Shown: positions 49,501 to 58,695 of the stretch, one piece after another
How positions within the stretch are numbered: position 1 is the first letter of the stretch
Layout: each line of letters opens with the position of its first letter
DNA from: Burkholderia vietnamiensis LMG 10929
GTDB taxonomy: Bacteria; Pseudomonadota; Gammaproteobacteria; Burkholderiales; Burkholderiaceae
Length of the DNA stretch: 64,000 bases
Direction: 5' to 3'
Assembly (NCBI RefSeq): GCF_000959445.1
Contig: NZ_CP009631.1
Coordinates: 2,108,001 to 2,172,000 of the forward strand
The notes under the pieces: model-generated
What the model was told of the DNA's origin: nothing
Seen by the model: the letters and a program-made list of their open reading frames with translations, nothing else
The model's database searches: none
Program-made: the position numbers and the translations under genes

Positions 49501-49590
49501 GGTGGAGCCGGACGGCTTCACCAACAGATACAGTCCATTGCCGCCGGTAAGTTTGGTAGGCTTGTTGTCTGCCTCGCTCGTCGGATCCTG
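49501..49590 (-). pseudogene. Remnant of a P4-type tyrosine integrase N-terminus
   Basis: Minus-strand codons read KPTKLTGGNGLYLLVKPSGS. This is very close to the start of the arm-binding domain (DUF4102) of P4-like integrases, where KPYKLxDGGGLYLLVxPxGS is usual. The frame then leaves the family and no catalytic domain exists. The rest of 49345-49771 has only a terminator hairpin and no gene that I can support. I read this as the scar of a lost or decayed integrative element. Confidence 0.5.
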
Positions 49591-49611
49591 ATGTCGATAA
49601 GTGGCCAGATG

Positions 49612-49656
49612 AAAAAGGCGTATCGTCTCTGGATGGTCGAAGTGATACGCCTTTTT
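49612..49656. terminator. Bidirectional terminator hairpin
   Basis: AAAAAGGCGTATC (49612-49624) pairs perfectly with GATACGCCTTTTT (49644-49656). The A and T tracts at the stem base allow function in either direction. No intact gene directly precedes it on either strand. Confidence 0.7.
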
Positions 49657-49771
49657 TCTCGGATGGACGCGACTTCCGACGAACGATAGCGAACGATGAA
49701 AGGGCGTCCAACGCCCGACTGGCAAGGGTTCCAGGCAAATCGCCGAACCAACACGAACTGGAGCGAACGAA

Positions 49772-50089
49772 GTGATCAGACATATCGTCATGTGGAAGCT
49801 GAAGGAATCTGCCGAGGGCGGCACGCGCGCGCAGAACGCGCTGAAGCTGAAAGAAAAGCTCGAAGGCTGCCGCGACCTCGTACCGGGCATCCTGCAACTC
49901 GACGTCGGCGTCGCGACGCCGGGCCTCGAAGCGACGTCCGACATCGTGCTGGTGTCCGATTTCACGGACCAGGCGGCGCTCGATGCGTACCAGGTTCACC
50001 CGGTCCATCAGGAAGTGAAGAAATTCGTGATGGCGGTGGCCGAATCGCGCCAGTGCGTCGACTATCTGTGCGACAACGCAGCACGATGA
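49772..50089 (+). CDS. Dabb-domain (stress-responsive alpha/beta barrel) protein
   Basis: The protein has 105 residues. The Dabb pattern is clear: MIRHIVMWKLKESAEG at the N-terminus, LKEKLEGCRDLVPGI, LQLDVGVATPGL, DIVLVSDFTDQAALDAYQVH and then HQEVKKFV. The dimeric barrel family includes plant stress proteins and polyketide cyclases; bacterial members are mostly uncharacterised. The stop overlaps the next gene by ATGA, so it is translationally coupled to a hotdog thioesterase. Confidence 0.87.
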   Translation: MIRHIVMWKLKESAEGGTRAQNALKLKEKLEGCRDLVPGILQLDVGVATPGLEATSDIVLVSDFTDQAALDAYQVHPVHQEVKKFVMAVAESRQCVDYLCDNAAR

Positions 50090-50565
50090 GCGACGCGGCA
50101 TCTCCGACGGACGGCCCGTCGATCGAAAGCCCGTTCGTCGATCTGCTCGGCGTGCGGCTCGTCAGCGCGAAGGACGGCGCGAGCGAGATCGTGCTGCCGC
50201 TCGACGAGCGGCACATGAACACGTGGAGCATCGCGCACGGCGGCGTGACGATGACGCTGTCCGACATCGCGCTCGCGATGGCCGCACGCAGCCTGACCGA
50301 CGACGGCGTCGGCGTCGTGACGGTCGAGATGAAGGTGAACTTCATGCAGCCGGGTCGCGGCGAATTGCGCGCGTACGGCCGCGTGATGCATCGCTCGACG
50401 ACGATGGCGTATTGCGAAGGCGAAGTGCGCGACAGCGACGGCAACTTCGTTGCGAAAGCGCTCGGCACGTTCAAGTACATGCGGCGGCTCGCGGTAGGCC
50501 GCGACATCAAGCGGCAACGCACGCGCACGGCGCCCGACGCCCATCCGGGCCCGAGCGACGCGTAA
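50086..50565 (+). CDS. PaaI-type hotdog thioesterase
   Basis: The protein has 159 residues. The hotdog fold signature HMNTWSIAHGGVTMTLSDIALAMAA (residues about 43-67, seen in parts) contains the HGG loop and catalytic Asp typical of PaaI/YbgC-like acyl-CoA thioesterases. VEMKVNFMQPGRGELRAYGRV follows. A charged C-terminal tail (RDIKRQRTRT) is unusual. Coupled translation with the Dabb gene suggests that the two proteins work on the same acyl or aromatic substrate, but that substrate is unknown. Confidence 0.88.
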   Translation: MSDAASPTDGPSIESPFVDLLGVRLVSAKDGASEIVLPLDERHMNTWSIAHGGVTMTLSDIALAMAARSLTDDGVGVVTVEMKVNFMQPGRGELRAYGRVMHRSTTMAYCEGEVRDSDGNFVAKALGTFKYMRRLAVGRDIKRQRTRTAPDAHPGPSDA

Positions 50566-50578
50566 GCGTCCGCACGCA

Positions 50579-50612
50579 CGGCCCTGCCGATCACGGCAGG
50601 GCCGTTTCATTT
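50579..50612 (+). terminator. Terminator after the Dabb-thioesterase pair
   Basis: GCCCTGCCG (50581-50589) pairs with CGGCAGGGC (50594-50602) around a 4-nt loop, followed by a T-rich tail. Confidence 0.6.
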
Positions 50613-50797
50613 TGCGCGGCGCGTCCGGCGCGCCGCCGGCTCGGCAAGGCGCGGCAAACGAAGCCATCGTCGCCTCACGCACACCTCGGCCGCAGCCTTC
50701 GCCACACCCTCCGCAGTGCCGCCGCCGCCCAACGGCTCGGCGCATGGCATCATGTGACGCTTGTCCGTTCACGGCGCCGCGCGCGCCGTCCTCACCG

Positions 50798-51760
50798 ATG
50801 CCGCTGAATCCGAAGATCGCGCAGGTGCTCGACATGATCGAGCGTGCCAAACGTCCGTCCTATCATCATCAGACGCCGCAGCAGGCGCGCGCCGCGTACG
50901 AGAAAAGCGCGCCGATCCTCGACGTCGCGCCGGCGCCGATGCATTCGGTCGACGCCTGCGTCGTGCCGACCCGCGACGGCCGCACGATCGGCGCACGGCT
51001 TTACCTGCCGGTCGCACCGAGCCTCGCCGAGCCGCTGCCGGCGCTCGTCTACTACCACGGCGGCGGCTTCACGGTCGGCAGCGTCGACACGCACGACGCG
51101 CTGTGCCGGATGTTCGCGCGCGACGCGCAGTGCGCGGTGCTGTCGGTCGACTACCGGCTCGCGCCGGAACACAAGTTCCCGACCGCCGTGCACGATGCCG
51201 AAGACGCGCTGCGCTGGCTGCATCGCGAGGCCGCCGCGTTCGGCATCGACGCCGCGCGGCTAGCGGTCGGCGGCGACAGCGCGGGCGGCACGCTGGCGAC
51301 CGTGTGCGCGGTGCTGGCGCGCGACGCGGGCATCCATCTTGCGCTGCAACTGCTGATCTATCCGGGCGTGACCGGCCACCAGGCGACCGAATCGCACGCG
51401 CGGCTGGCGAACGGCTACCTGCTGACGCAGGACACGATCCAGTGGTTCTTCTCGCAATACGTGCGCGAGCCGGCCGACCGCGACGACTGGCGCTTCGCGC
51501 CGCTCGACGGCACGCGCGGCGCGCCGTCGTCGTTCGCCGGCGTCGCGCCGGCATGGATCGCGACCGCGGAATACGACCCGCTGAGCGACGAGGGCGCCGC
51601 GTATGCGCAGAAGCTGCGCGCGGCTGGCAATACGGTCGCGCTGGTGTGTTACCCGGGGATGATCCACGAGTTCTTCAAGATGGGCGGCTACATACCCGAG
51701 GTGCGCGCCGCGCATGCCGACGCGACGGCGGCGCTGCGGGCCGCCTTCGACGGCGTTTGA
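50798..51760 (+). CDS. Hormone-sensitive-lipase-family esterase
   Basis: The protein has 320 residues. The oxyanion hole HGGG starts at His87 (YYHGGGFTVGS), the nucleophile is Ser161 in GDSAGG, the acidic residue is in AEYDPLSDEG and the His is in GMIHEFFKMGG. This is a complete type IV esterase. There is no signal peptide, so it is cytoplasmic and probably acts on short acyl esters. The MPLNPKIAQ start gives the standard cap domain (VLDMIERAKRPSYHHQTP). It is followed closely by a GNAT gene. Confidence 0.92.
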   Translation: MPLNPKIAQVLDMIERAKRPSYHHQTPQQARAAYEKSAPILDVAPAPMHSVDACVVPTRDGRTIGARLYLPVAPSLAEPLPALVYYHGGGFTVGSVDTHDALCRMFARDAQCAVLSVDYRLAPEHKFPTAVHDAEDALRWLHREAAAFGIDAARLAVGGDSAGGTLATVCAVLARDAGIHLALQLLIYPGVTGHQATESHARLANGYLLTQDTIQWFFSQYVREPADRDDWRFAPLDGTRGAPSSFAGVAPAWIATAEYDPLSDEGAAYAQKLRAAGNTVALVCYPGMIHEFFKMGGYIPEVRAAHADATAALRAAFDGV

Positions 51761-51794
51761 CGGCGGCGGCGGGCGGCGTCGCGCGGAGGAAGCG

Positions 51795-52247
51795 ATGACG
51801 GACGGCTGGGTCGAAACAGAAACGCAGACGGGCGACTGGGCGGTGCTCGGCGCGGATGCCGCGCGGATCCGCGATGCGGTGTTCGTGCGCGAGCATCGGA
51901 TTCCGCCCGAGTGGGAGCTCGACGATGAAGATCCGCTGTCGCTGCACGCGGTGGCGTACCGCGTCGATCGGGCGAGCGGCGCACGGCGCGCGGTCGCGAC
52001 CGGGCGGCTGCTGCGCACCGGCACGATCGGCCGCGTCGCGGTGCTGGCGGACGCGCGCCGGCAAGGCGCCGGTTCCGCCGTGCTGCACGCGCTGCTCGAG
52101 GCGGCGCGGCATCGCGGCGAGCCGCTCGTGCGGCTCTATGCGCAGGACGAAGCGGTGCCGTTCTACCTGCGCCACGGCTTCACGACGATCGGCGAACCGT
52201 TCGACGCGCTCGGCGTGCCGCACGTCGAGATGGTGCGCGCGCCATAG
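51795..52247 (+). CDS. ElaA-like GNAT acetyltransferase
   Basis: The protein has 150 residues, with the GNAT core VATGRLLRTGTIGRVAVLADARRQGAGSAVL (in parts, about 69-100) and VRLYAQDEAVPFYLRHGF. The N-terminal RDAVFVREHRIPPEWELDDED matches the ElaA/YjcF subgroup. A GGAGG ribosome site precedes the ATG. It starts 34 bp after the esterase stop and is likely co-transcribed. The substrate is unknown. Confidence 0.88.
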   Translation: MTDGWVETETQTGDWAVLGADAARIRDAVFVREHRIPPEWELDDEDPLSLHAVAYRVDRASGARRAVATGRLLRTGTIGRVAVLADARRQGAGSAVLHALLEAARHRGEPLVRLYAQDEAVPFYLRHGFTTIGEPFDALGVPHVEMVRAP

Positions 52248-52270
52248 CGCCTAACGACCAGCGACGCGTG

Positions 52271-53125
52271 TCAGCGGACGGCGCGCGGCGGTGTCGCGTC
52301 GATGTCGAACGTGAACGCGCGCTCGAACGTGCCGGGGCGGACGGTGCGATGCGAGCCGTCGTCGTCGCAGCGCTCCTTGATGTCGACCGTGAGCCGCACG
52401 CCTTCCTTCATCGTCACGCGCAGCGCGGTCGTGCCGCGCGTGCCGTATTCGGGCGTCTCGATGAACGCGGCCGACAGCGCGCGCTCGCGCTCGAGCGGAA
52501 TGCCGGTGTGCGGCAGCGCGTCGTCGTCCGCGACGCGCGGATCGCGCAACAGGTCGATCAGTTCGTCGAGCGACGGCGTCGCGTTGTCGGTCAGCAGCGT
52601 GCCGAGTTCCGCGCGCTTGCGCACGACCTTCGGCCACGGCGTGTCGAGCCGCGCGTTGGACAGCGCATGCACGCCGGCGCCGACCGCCATCGGCGCGGCG
52701 ACACGGCTTTCGCCTTCGGCTGCGCGATTGCAGAACCACGCGAGCTCGCGCCGCTTCCAGTCGCCGACCAGCAGGTTGAAGCCGTTGTAGACGGCCGCGT
52801 GCTCGGCCAGTGCGCCGAGGTAATCGAGCGGCGCGACGCCCGGGCCGCCGAGGAAATCCGACACGAGCTTGCCGCGGGTCGGCGCGCCGGCGCGAATGTC
52901 GAACGGCGCACGGTAGTTCGTGAGCGCGGCGAAGCGGCCGTCGCGCGACACGCCGAGCCATGTGCCGCCGGCTTCGAGATCGCGGCCGGCCAGCACGCCC
53001 GGCACGTCTTCCCACCACGAAAGCGGCGCACTCGTCCGGCGAAAGAACTCGTCGCGGTTGGCGGCCAGCGTAAATACAGGACCGGCGGCGGCATCAGGCT
53101 GCCAGTCGAAGGCAATCAGACACAT
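52271..53125 (-). CDS. NRDE (TANGO2-like) family protein
   Basis: The protein has 284 residues. The name-giving motif NRDE is at about 24-27 (LAANRDEFFRR) after the near-terminal MCLIAFDWQ, whose Cys2 is conserved. GTWLGVSRDGRFAALTNYR follows. The family has an Ntn-hydrolase-like layout starting at Cys2 and includes TANGO2, recently linked to haem and lipid handling, but no reaction is settled. The start at MCLIAF is therefore firm. It lies 76 bp downstream of ygfZ on the same strand. Confidence 0.92.
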   Translation of the reverse strand: MCLIAFDWQPDAAAGPVFTLAANRDEFFRRTSAPLSWWEDVPGVLAGRDLEAGGTWLGVSRDGRFAALTNYRAPFDIRAGAPTRGKLVSDFLGGPGVAPLDYLGALAEHAAVYNGFNLLVGDWKRRELAWFCNRAAEGESRVAAPMAVGAGVHALSNARLDTPWPKVVRKRAELGTLLTDNATPSLDELIDLLRDPRVADDDALPHTGIPLERERALSAAFIETPEYGTRGTTALRVTMKEGVRLTVDIKERCDDDGSHRTVRPGTFERAFTFDIDATPPRAVR

Positions 53126-53201
53126 CGGGCGAATCTCTCGCAGGAAAGCTCGGGCGCCGGCCGCGAAGGGCGAACCGGCGTGCGAACGGGTTGGCGGTGC
53201 G

Positions 53202-54236
53202 CTACGCGTCGGTCGGCCACGCGTACGGCAGCGTGTCGAAGGCGAGCGCCGGGCCGTCGGCCGCGCCGACGTGCACGCTGCCGCTGTCGAGCGCGGCGAG
53301 CTTGATCTCGACCAGCGCATCGACGCCGCCCGCGGGCGCGGCCGCCGCGTTGACGATCATCCCGCACGGCTGGCCGGGGTCGTCGCTGTGGAACAGCTCG
53401 ACGCCGGCATGCACGCTGTCGGTCTCGCCGGCGACGTGCGCGAGCGCGGTGCGGCGCTTGATCGTCCCGCGGTACTGGCTGCGCGCGACGACTTCCTGGC
53501 CCGGGTAGCACCCCTTCCTGAAGTTAACGGCACCGATCACGTCGAAGTTGACCATCTGCGGGACAAACTGTTCGACGACCGGCTGCGTGATGCGCGGCTC
53601 GCCCGCGCGAACGTCGAGCCAGTCCCACACGGCCGGCGACACGACCGGCAGCGTGCCGGCGAGCGCGGCGATGCGCGCGTCGACTTCGGCGCGCGGCCCG
53701 ATCCACAGGTAGCGCTGGCGCCCGGCCGCGTCCGGCACGCGGATCAGCACGCCGGCCGGGCCGTCGACCTTCACGTGCACGCCGTCGGGCAGCGCGTCGA
53801 ACACGCCCGACAGCGCGTCGCGCACGTCGCCGCTGAAGCCGACCACCGCGACGGCGTCGCTCGCGTCCGACAGCTTCGCCTTCGCGCGCAGCACGAACAT
53901 CGACAGCCGTTTCTGGACGGCGGCCTGCACGTCCTTCGACACCAGCAGGCGCACGCCGTGGCCCTCGCGCCACGCGAGGAACGACGCGAGCAGCCGGCCC
54001 TTCGGCGAACAGTAGCCGGCCACGCGCGCACTGGCCGCATCGAGATGCTCGATGTCGTTGGTGAGCTGGCCGTGCAGGAACGTCGCGGCGTCGTCGCCGG
54101 CCACGTCGATCACGCCGAACTGCGCAAGCGGCATGCACGCGGCCGGCGCGTCGAAATCGGCGGCGGACGGGCGGGGGAAAACGGGGAGCGAGGCGGATGC
54201 GGGCTGGGCAGCCGGTGAAGCGAACGGTGTGCTCAT
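53202..54236 (-). CDS. ygfZ: Folate-binding iron-sulphur maturation protein YgfZ
   Basis: The protein has 344 residues. The family hallmark KGCYPGQEVVARSQYRG carries the essential Cys and lies near 235-250. The fold matches GcvT-type tetrahydrofolate-binding proteins (LAQFGVIDVAGDDAATFLHGQL, in parts). YgfZ supports maturation of certain [4Fe-4S] enzymes such as MiaB. It is divergent from mltG, a common arrangement in beta-proteobacteria, with 77 bp between starts. Confidence 0.94.
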   Translation of the reverse strand: MSTPFASPAAQPASASLPVFPRPSAADFDAPAACMPLAQFGVIDVAGDDAATFLHGQLTNDIEHLDAASARVAGYCSPKGRLLASFLAWREGHGVRLLVSKDVQAAVQKRLSMFVLRAKAKLSDASDAVAVVGFSGDVRDALSGVFDALPDGVHVKVDGPAGVLIRVPDAAGRQRYLWIGPRAEVDARIAALAGTLPVVSPAVWDWLDVRAGEPRITQPVVEQFVPQMVNFDVIGAVNFRKGCYPGQEVVARSQYRGTIKRRTALAHVAGETDSVHAGVELFHSDDPGQPCGMIVNAAAAPAGGVDALVEIKLAALDSGSVHVGAADGPALAFDTLPYAWPTDA

Positions 54237-54313
54237 GGAATGAGGGAACAGTCAACCCTGACTTTGACGAAGGCGAGCAAGTATTATATGGGTCTTACCC
54301 GAGTCTCGTTTCC

Positions 54314-55333
54314 ATGTCCCTACTGAAGAAATGCGTCGCGACGGTCGCGGCGCTGGCCGTCGTTGTGGCCGCTGCCGGCGCGGGCGCCGGTTATTACTGG
54401 GCGACCCGGCCGCTGTTGTTGGGCGCGGCGTCGCTCGACGTGACGATCAAGCCGCGCAGCAGCGTGAAAAGCGTCGCGCTGCAGCTCAAGCGCGGCGGCG
54501 TGCCGGTCGAGCCGCTCGGCTTCGTCGCGATGACGCGCGTGCTCGGGCTGTCGAGCCGCCTCAAATCCGGCAACTACGAATTCAAGAGCGGCATCACGCC
54601 GTACGCCATCCTGCAGAAGATCGCGCGCGGCGACGTGAACGAGTACGTCGCCACGGTCATCGAAGGCTGGACCTTCAAGCGCATGCGCGCCGAACTCGAC
54701 GGCAATCCCGACCTCGCGCACGCGAGCGCCGGCATGAGCGACGCGGAGCTGCTGCGCGCGATCGGCGCACCGGACACCGTGATCCGGCGCGGCAGCGGCG
54801 AAGGGCTGTTCTTCCCCGATACCTACCTGTTCGACAAGGGGACGAGCGACCTGAACATCTATCGCCGCGCGTATCGTCTGATGCAGACGCGCCTCGAAGA
54901 AGCCTGGGCGGCGCGCGCGCCGGGGCTGCCGTACAAGACGCCTTACGAAGCGCTGACGATCGCGTCGGTCATCGAAAAGGAAACCGGCCATGCGGCCGAC
55001 CGCGCGTTCGTCGCGGCCGTGTTCGCGAACCGGCTGCGCATCGGGATGCCGCTGCAGACCGATCCGTCGGTGATCTACGGCCTCGGCGACGCGTACGACG
55101 GGCATCTGCGCAAGCGCGACCTGCAGGCCGACACTCCCTACAATACCTACACGCGGCGCGGGCTGCCGCCGACGCCGATCGCGCTGCCCGGCGTCGCGTC
55201 GCTGCAGGCGGCGATCAACCCGGCCCCGACGAGCGCGCTCTATTTCGTCGCGAAGGGCGACGGCACGAGCGTGTTCTCGGATACGCTCGGCGATCACAAC
55301 AAGGCCGTGGACAAGTACATACGAGGTCAATGA
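54314..55333 (+). CDS. mltG: Endolytic murein transglycosylase
   Basis: The protein has 339 residues. One N-terminal membrane anchor (about 8-26) leaves the catalytic part in the periplasm, where it cuts nascent glycan strands and sets their length. A LysM-like region ([20 protein letters not shown]) precedes the YceG domain. The catalytic Glu221 is in [15 protein letters not shown], and [21 protein letters not shown] (in parts) follows. Its stop overlaps the tmk start (TGATG). Confidence 0.95.
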   Translation: MSLLKKCVATVAALAVVVAAAGAGAGYYWATRPLLLGAASLDVTIKPRSSVKSVALQLKRGGVPVEPLGFVAMTRVLGLSSRLKSGNYEFKSGITPYAILQKIARGDVNEYVATVIEGWTFKRMRAELDGNPDLAHASAGMSDAELLRAIGAPDTVIRRGSGEGLFFPDTYLFDKGTSDLNIYRRAYRLMQTRLEEAWAARAPGLPYKTPYEALTIASVIEKETGHAADRAFVAAVFANRLRIGMPLQTDPSVIYGLGDAYDGHLRKRDLQADTPYNTYTRRGLPPTPIALPGVASLQAAINPAPTSALYFVAKGDGTSVFSDTLGDHNKAVDKYIRGQ

Positions 55334-55953
55334 TGGCGCGCGGTAAATTCATCACGTTCGAAGGCATCGACGGGGCGGGCAAGACGACCCATCTGCAATG
55401 GTTCTGCGAGCGTCTGCAGGCGAAGCTCGCCGCGGGCGACCGGCAGGTCGTCGTCACCCGCGAACCGGGCGGCACGCCGCTCGGCGAGGCGCTGCGCGAG
55501 ATGCTGCTGAACCAGCCGATGGATCTCGAGACTGAAGCGCTGCTGATGTTCGCCGCGCGCCGCGAGCATCTCGCGCGCGTGATCGAGCCGGCGCTTGCAC
55601 GCGGCGACTGGGTCGTGTCCGACCGCTTCACCGACGCGACGTTCGCCTACCAGGGCGGCGGCCGCGGGTTGCCGCGCGACAAGCTCGAAGCGCTCGAGCG
55701 CTGGGTGCAGGGCGGTTTTCAGCCGGACCTGACGGTGCTGTTCGACGTCGCGCCGCAGGTGGCGAGCGAGCGGCGCGGCGCCGCGCGTGCGCCCGACAAG
55801 TTCGAGAGCGAGACGGACGCGTTTTTCACGCGCACCCGCGACGAATACCTGCGGCGCGCGCAAGAGGCGCCGCATCGCTTCACGATCGTCGACGCGACGC
55901 AGACGATTCCCGAGATTCGCGGACAGCTCGAGCGCGTGCTCGCCGCGCTGTAA
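55333..55953 (+). CDS. tmk: Thymidylate kinase
   Basis: The protein has 206 residues and phosphorylates dTMP to dTDP. The P-loop [12 protein letters not shown] is at about 8-19, the DR(F/Y) motif is [18 protein letters not shown] near 97-114, and the lid region [12 protein letters not shown] follows. The GEGxGK-type arrangement places the basic residues in the lid as in E. coli type II kinases. The ATG immediately upstream (55330) would add one Met. The overlap with mltG implies coupling, and holB follows 18 bp later. Confidence 0.96.
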   Translation: MARGKFITFEGIDGAGKTTHLQWFCERLQAKLAAGDRQVVVTREPGGTPLGEALREMLLNQPMDLETEALLMFAARREHLARVIEPALARGDWVVSDRFTDATFAYQGGGRGLPRDKLEALERWVQGGFQPDLTVLFDVAPQVASERRGAARAPDKFESETDAFFTRTRDEYLRRAQEAPHRFTIVDATQTIPEIRGQLERVLAAL

Positions 55954-55971
55954 CCCGAAGGAACGCATCCG

Positions 55972-57000
55972 ATGATCTATCCGTGGCAAACCGACGACTG
56001 GAACCGCCTGCAGCAGCTGCGCGCGCAATGGCCGCATGCGCTGCTGTTGCACGGTCAGGCCGGGATCGGCAAGCTGCAGTTCGCGCAGCATCTCGCCAAG
56101 GGCTTCCTGTGCGAGTCGCCGCGGCCGGACGGCCAGCCGTGCGGCGCCTGCGCGGCCTGCACGTGGTTCGCGCAGGGCAACCACCCCGACTACCGGATCG
56201 TGCTGCCCGAGGCGCTCGCCGGTGAGGCGCCTGGCGCGGCCGACGACGCGAAGCCGGCCGACGCCGACGAAGGCGGCAAGAAAACCCGTGCGCCCAGCAA
56301 GGAGATCAAGATCGAGCAGGTGCGCGCATTGCTCGATTTCTGCGGCGTCGGCTCGCACCGCGGCGGCGCGCGCGTCGTCGTGCTGTATCCGGCCGAGGCG
56401 CTGAACGTCGCCGCGTCGAACGCGCTGTTGAAGACGCTCGAGGAGCCGCCGGCGGGCGTCGTGTTCCTGCTGGTGTCCGCACGCATCGACCGGCTGTTGC
56501 CGACCATCATCAGCCGGTGCCGGCAGTGGCCGATGACCGTGCCGGCGCCGGATGCGGCCGCGGCGTGGCTCGCCGCGCAGGGCATCGACGATGCGCGCGC
56601 GCTGCTCGCCGAAGCGGGCGGGGCGCCGCTCGCGGCGCTCGCGCTCGCGAGCGACGAGAACCGTCCGCTGCGCGATTTCACGCTCGGCCAGCTCGCGGCG
56701 GGCGCCGCGTGCGATCCGTTCGCCTGCGGCGAGACGCTGCAGAAGCTGCCGGTGCCGCTGGTGCTCGGCTGGCTGCAGCGCTGGCTGTACGATCTGCTCG
56801 CGCAGCGGATGGCCGGCGCGCCGCGCTACTTCCCGCTGCAGTCGGCCGCGCTCGCGCGGTGCGCGCACGCGGTCGACGCCAATGCGTTCGCGCGCTTCAT
56901 GAAGACCGTGACGCGCCAGCGGATGGTCGAGAACCATCCGCTCAACGCCCGGCTCGTATTCGAGGAACTGTTTCTCGGTTATCGGGAAATCTTCGTCTGA
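55972..57000 (+). CDS. holB: DNA polymerase III subunit delta'
   Basis: The protein has 342 residues and is part of the clamp loader that places the beta clamp on DNA. Key features are LLLHGQAGIGKLQFAQHLAK (degenerate P-loop), a zinc module with four Cys (CESPRPDGQPCGACAACTWF), then VVLYPAEALNVAASNALLKTLEEP (in parts) and the SRC-like IISRCRQ. An insert rich in Ala, Asp and Lys (about 84-108) separates the zinc module from the ATPase core. It sits in the conserved mltG-tmk-holB-tatD order. Confidence 0.95.
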   Translation: MIYPWQTDDWNRLQQLRAQWPHALLLHGQAGIGKLQFAQHLAKGFLCESPRPDGQPCGACAACTWFAQGNHPDYRIVLPEALAGEAPGAADDAKPADADEGGKKTRAPSKEIKIEQVRALLDFCGVGSHRGGARVVVLYPAEALNVAASNALLKTLEEPPAGVVFLLVSARIDRLLPTIISRCRQWPMTVPAPDAAAAWLAAQGIDDARALLAEAGGAPLAALALASDENRPLRDFTLGQLAAGAACDPFACGETLQKLPVPLVLGWLQRWLYDLLAQRMAGAPRYFPLQSAALARCAHAVDANAFARFMKTVTRQRMVENHPLNARLVFEELFLGYREIFV

Positions 57001-57078
57001 GTAACGATTGTTTCCGCGTTGTGCGGAAACGATTGCCGGCGAGCGCCTCGCGCCCGTCCCAAGAATTCAGGAAACACG

Positions 57079-57858
57079 ATGTTCGTCGATTCTCACTGTC
57101 ACATCAATTTCAAGGGTCTCGCCGACCGCCTGCCGGCCGTGCTCGAGAACATGCGCGAGCACGACGTCACCCATGCGCTGTGCGTCTCGGTCGATTTCGA
57201 GACGCTGCCCGAGGTGCTCGCGATCGCGCAGGCGCACGACAACGTGTACGCGTCGGTCGGCGTGCATCCCGATCACGAGGACGCGCATGATCCGACGCTC
57301 GCCGAGCTGATCGAGCTGGCCGCGCATCCGAAGGTCGTCGCGATCGGCGAGACGGGCCTCGACTACTACCGTCTCGAAGGCCGCTCGATCGCCGACATGG
57401 AATGGCAGCGCGAACGCTTTCGCACGCATATCCGCGCGGCGACCGCGACGATGAAGCCGCTGATCGTTCATACGCGCTCGTCGTCGGAAGACACGCTGCG
57501 GATCATGGCCGAGGAGCGTGCGCACGTGCCGGGCGGCGTGATGCACTGCTTCACCGAGCCGTGGCCGGTCGCCGAGCAGGCGCTCGCGCAGAACTTCCAT
57601 ATTTCGCTGTCGGGGATCGTCACGTTCAAGAACGCGACCGACGTGCAGGACGTCGCGCGGCGCGTGCCGCTCGAGCGGCTGCTGATCGAAACCGATTCGC
57701 CGTACCTTGCGCCGGTGCCGTATCGCGGCAAGCCGAATGAACCTGCGTACGTGAGCCATGTCGGACGCTTTATCGCCGCGCAACGCGGGATCGCCGTCGA
57801 GGCGCTCGCCGATGCGACGACGCAGAATTTTTTCCGGCTGTTCAGGATCGCCCGTTGA
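57079..57858 (+). CDS. TatD-family metal-dependent hydrolase
   Basis: The protein has 259 residues. Metal ligands are in FVDSHCHINF (HxH near 6-8), GETGLDYYR (Glu near 92), IVHTRSS and MHCFTE, and the final Asp is in LIETDSPYLAPVPYRGKPNEP (in parts). It follows holB, as does ycfH in E. coli. TatD enzymes are 3'-5' deoxyribonucleases or D-aminoacyl deacylases; the YcfH type is less studied. The start is the MFVDSHCH ATG. Confidence 0.93.
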   Translation: MFVDSHCHINFKGLADRLPAVLENMREHDVTHALCVSVDFETLPEVLAIAQAHDNVYASVGVHPDHEDAHDPTLAELIELAAHPKVVAIGETGLDYYRLEGRSIADMEWQRERFRTHIRAATATMKPLIVHTRSSSEDTLRIMAEERAHVPGGVMHCFTEPWPVAEQALAQNFHISLSGIVTFKNATDVQDVARRVPLERLLIETDSPYLAPVPYRGKPNEPAYVSHVGRFIAAQRGIAVEALADATTQNFFRLFRIAR

Positions 57859-57902
57859 GCACGCGCGACCCGGCCGACAACCCAGGGAAGGAGCCCACAA
57901 CA

Positions 57903-58613
57903 ATGACGAAGTCGACCACATACCTGCCCAAACGCGCACTCGCCGCCGCCGTCCTCGCCGCGAGCGGCCTGATGGCCGCTGCCGGCGCGCATGCCGAGTC
58001 GCTCGATGCGATCGTCAAGGCCGTCAAGTTCGACGACATCGCCGACATCGGCAAGCAGCTGAAGGCCGGCAAGCTCGATCCGAACACGCTCGCGCCGAAC
58101 GGCGACCCGCTGCTCGTGATCGCCGCGCGCGAAAAGTCCGACAAGGTCGCGGCCGCGCTCGCGGCTACGCCGAACGTCGATCTCGAGAAGGAGGACAAGG
58201 CCGGCGAGAACGCGCTGATGCTCGCCTCGCTGAACGGCGACGCCGGGCTCGTCAAGCTGCTGATCGACAAGGGCGCGGAAGTCAGCAAGAAGGGCTGGGC
58301 GCCGCTGCACTACGCGGCGACCAACGGCCACGACGACGTGGTGAAGATCCTGCTCGACCACGACGCGTACATCGACACCGCGTCGCCGAACGGCACCACG
58401 CCGCTGATGATGGCCGCGCGCGGCAACCACGCGTCGACGGTCAACCTGCTGCTCGACCAGGGCGCCGATCCGCAGGTGAAGAACCAGCTCGGCATCACCG
58501 CGCTCGAGTTCGCGAAGCACTACAACGCGCCGGATGCGATCGAGATCCTGAGCAAGCGGACGGTGCGCGTCGGCGCGTCTGCGCCGGCAGATGCCCAAAA
58601 GAGTGCAAAATGA
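57903..58613 (+). CDS. Exported ankyrin-repeat protein
   Basis: The protein has 236 residues. A signal peptide (LAAAVLAASGLMAAAGAHA, cleaved near residue 31) is followed by about five ankyrin repeats. Clear units are NGDPLLVIAAREKSDKVAAAL, GENALMLASLNGDAGLVKLL, WAPLHYAATNGHDDVVKILL and GTTPLMMAARGNHASTVNLL. The AAGGAG site before the ATG decides the start. It is a periplasmic protein-binding scaffold of unknown partner. Its place after tatD is common in this genus. Confidence 0.85.
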   Translation: MTKSTTYLPKRALAAAVLAASGLMAAAGAHAESLDAIVKAVKFDDIADIGKQLKAGKLDPNTLAPNGDPLLVIAAREKSDKVAAALAATPNVDLEKEDKAGENALMLASLNGDAGLVKLLIDKGAEVSKKGWAPLHYAATNGHDDVVKILLDHDAYIDTASPNGTTPLMMAARGNHASTVNLLLDQGADPQVKNQLGITALEFAKHYNAPDAIEILSKRTVRVGASAPADAQKSAK

Positions 58614-58695
58614 CGGTTTTCGGCGCGGCGGCCGGTTGCCGCCGCACCGATCGTCGCAGTAAGCGGCCTCGCGCCGCATTGACATAAGGAACACC

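Noticed and set aside
49441..49689. Plus-strand 82-codon frame before the Dabb gene
   Set aside because: It crosses the terminator hairpin and the antisense of the integrase remnant, and has no ribosome site or recognisable composition.
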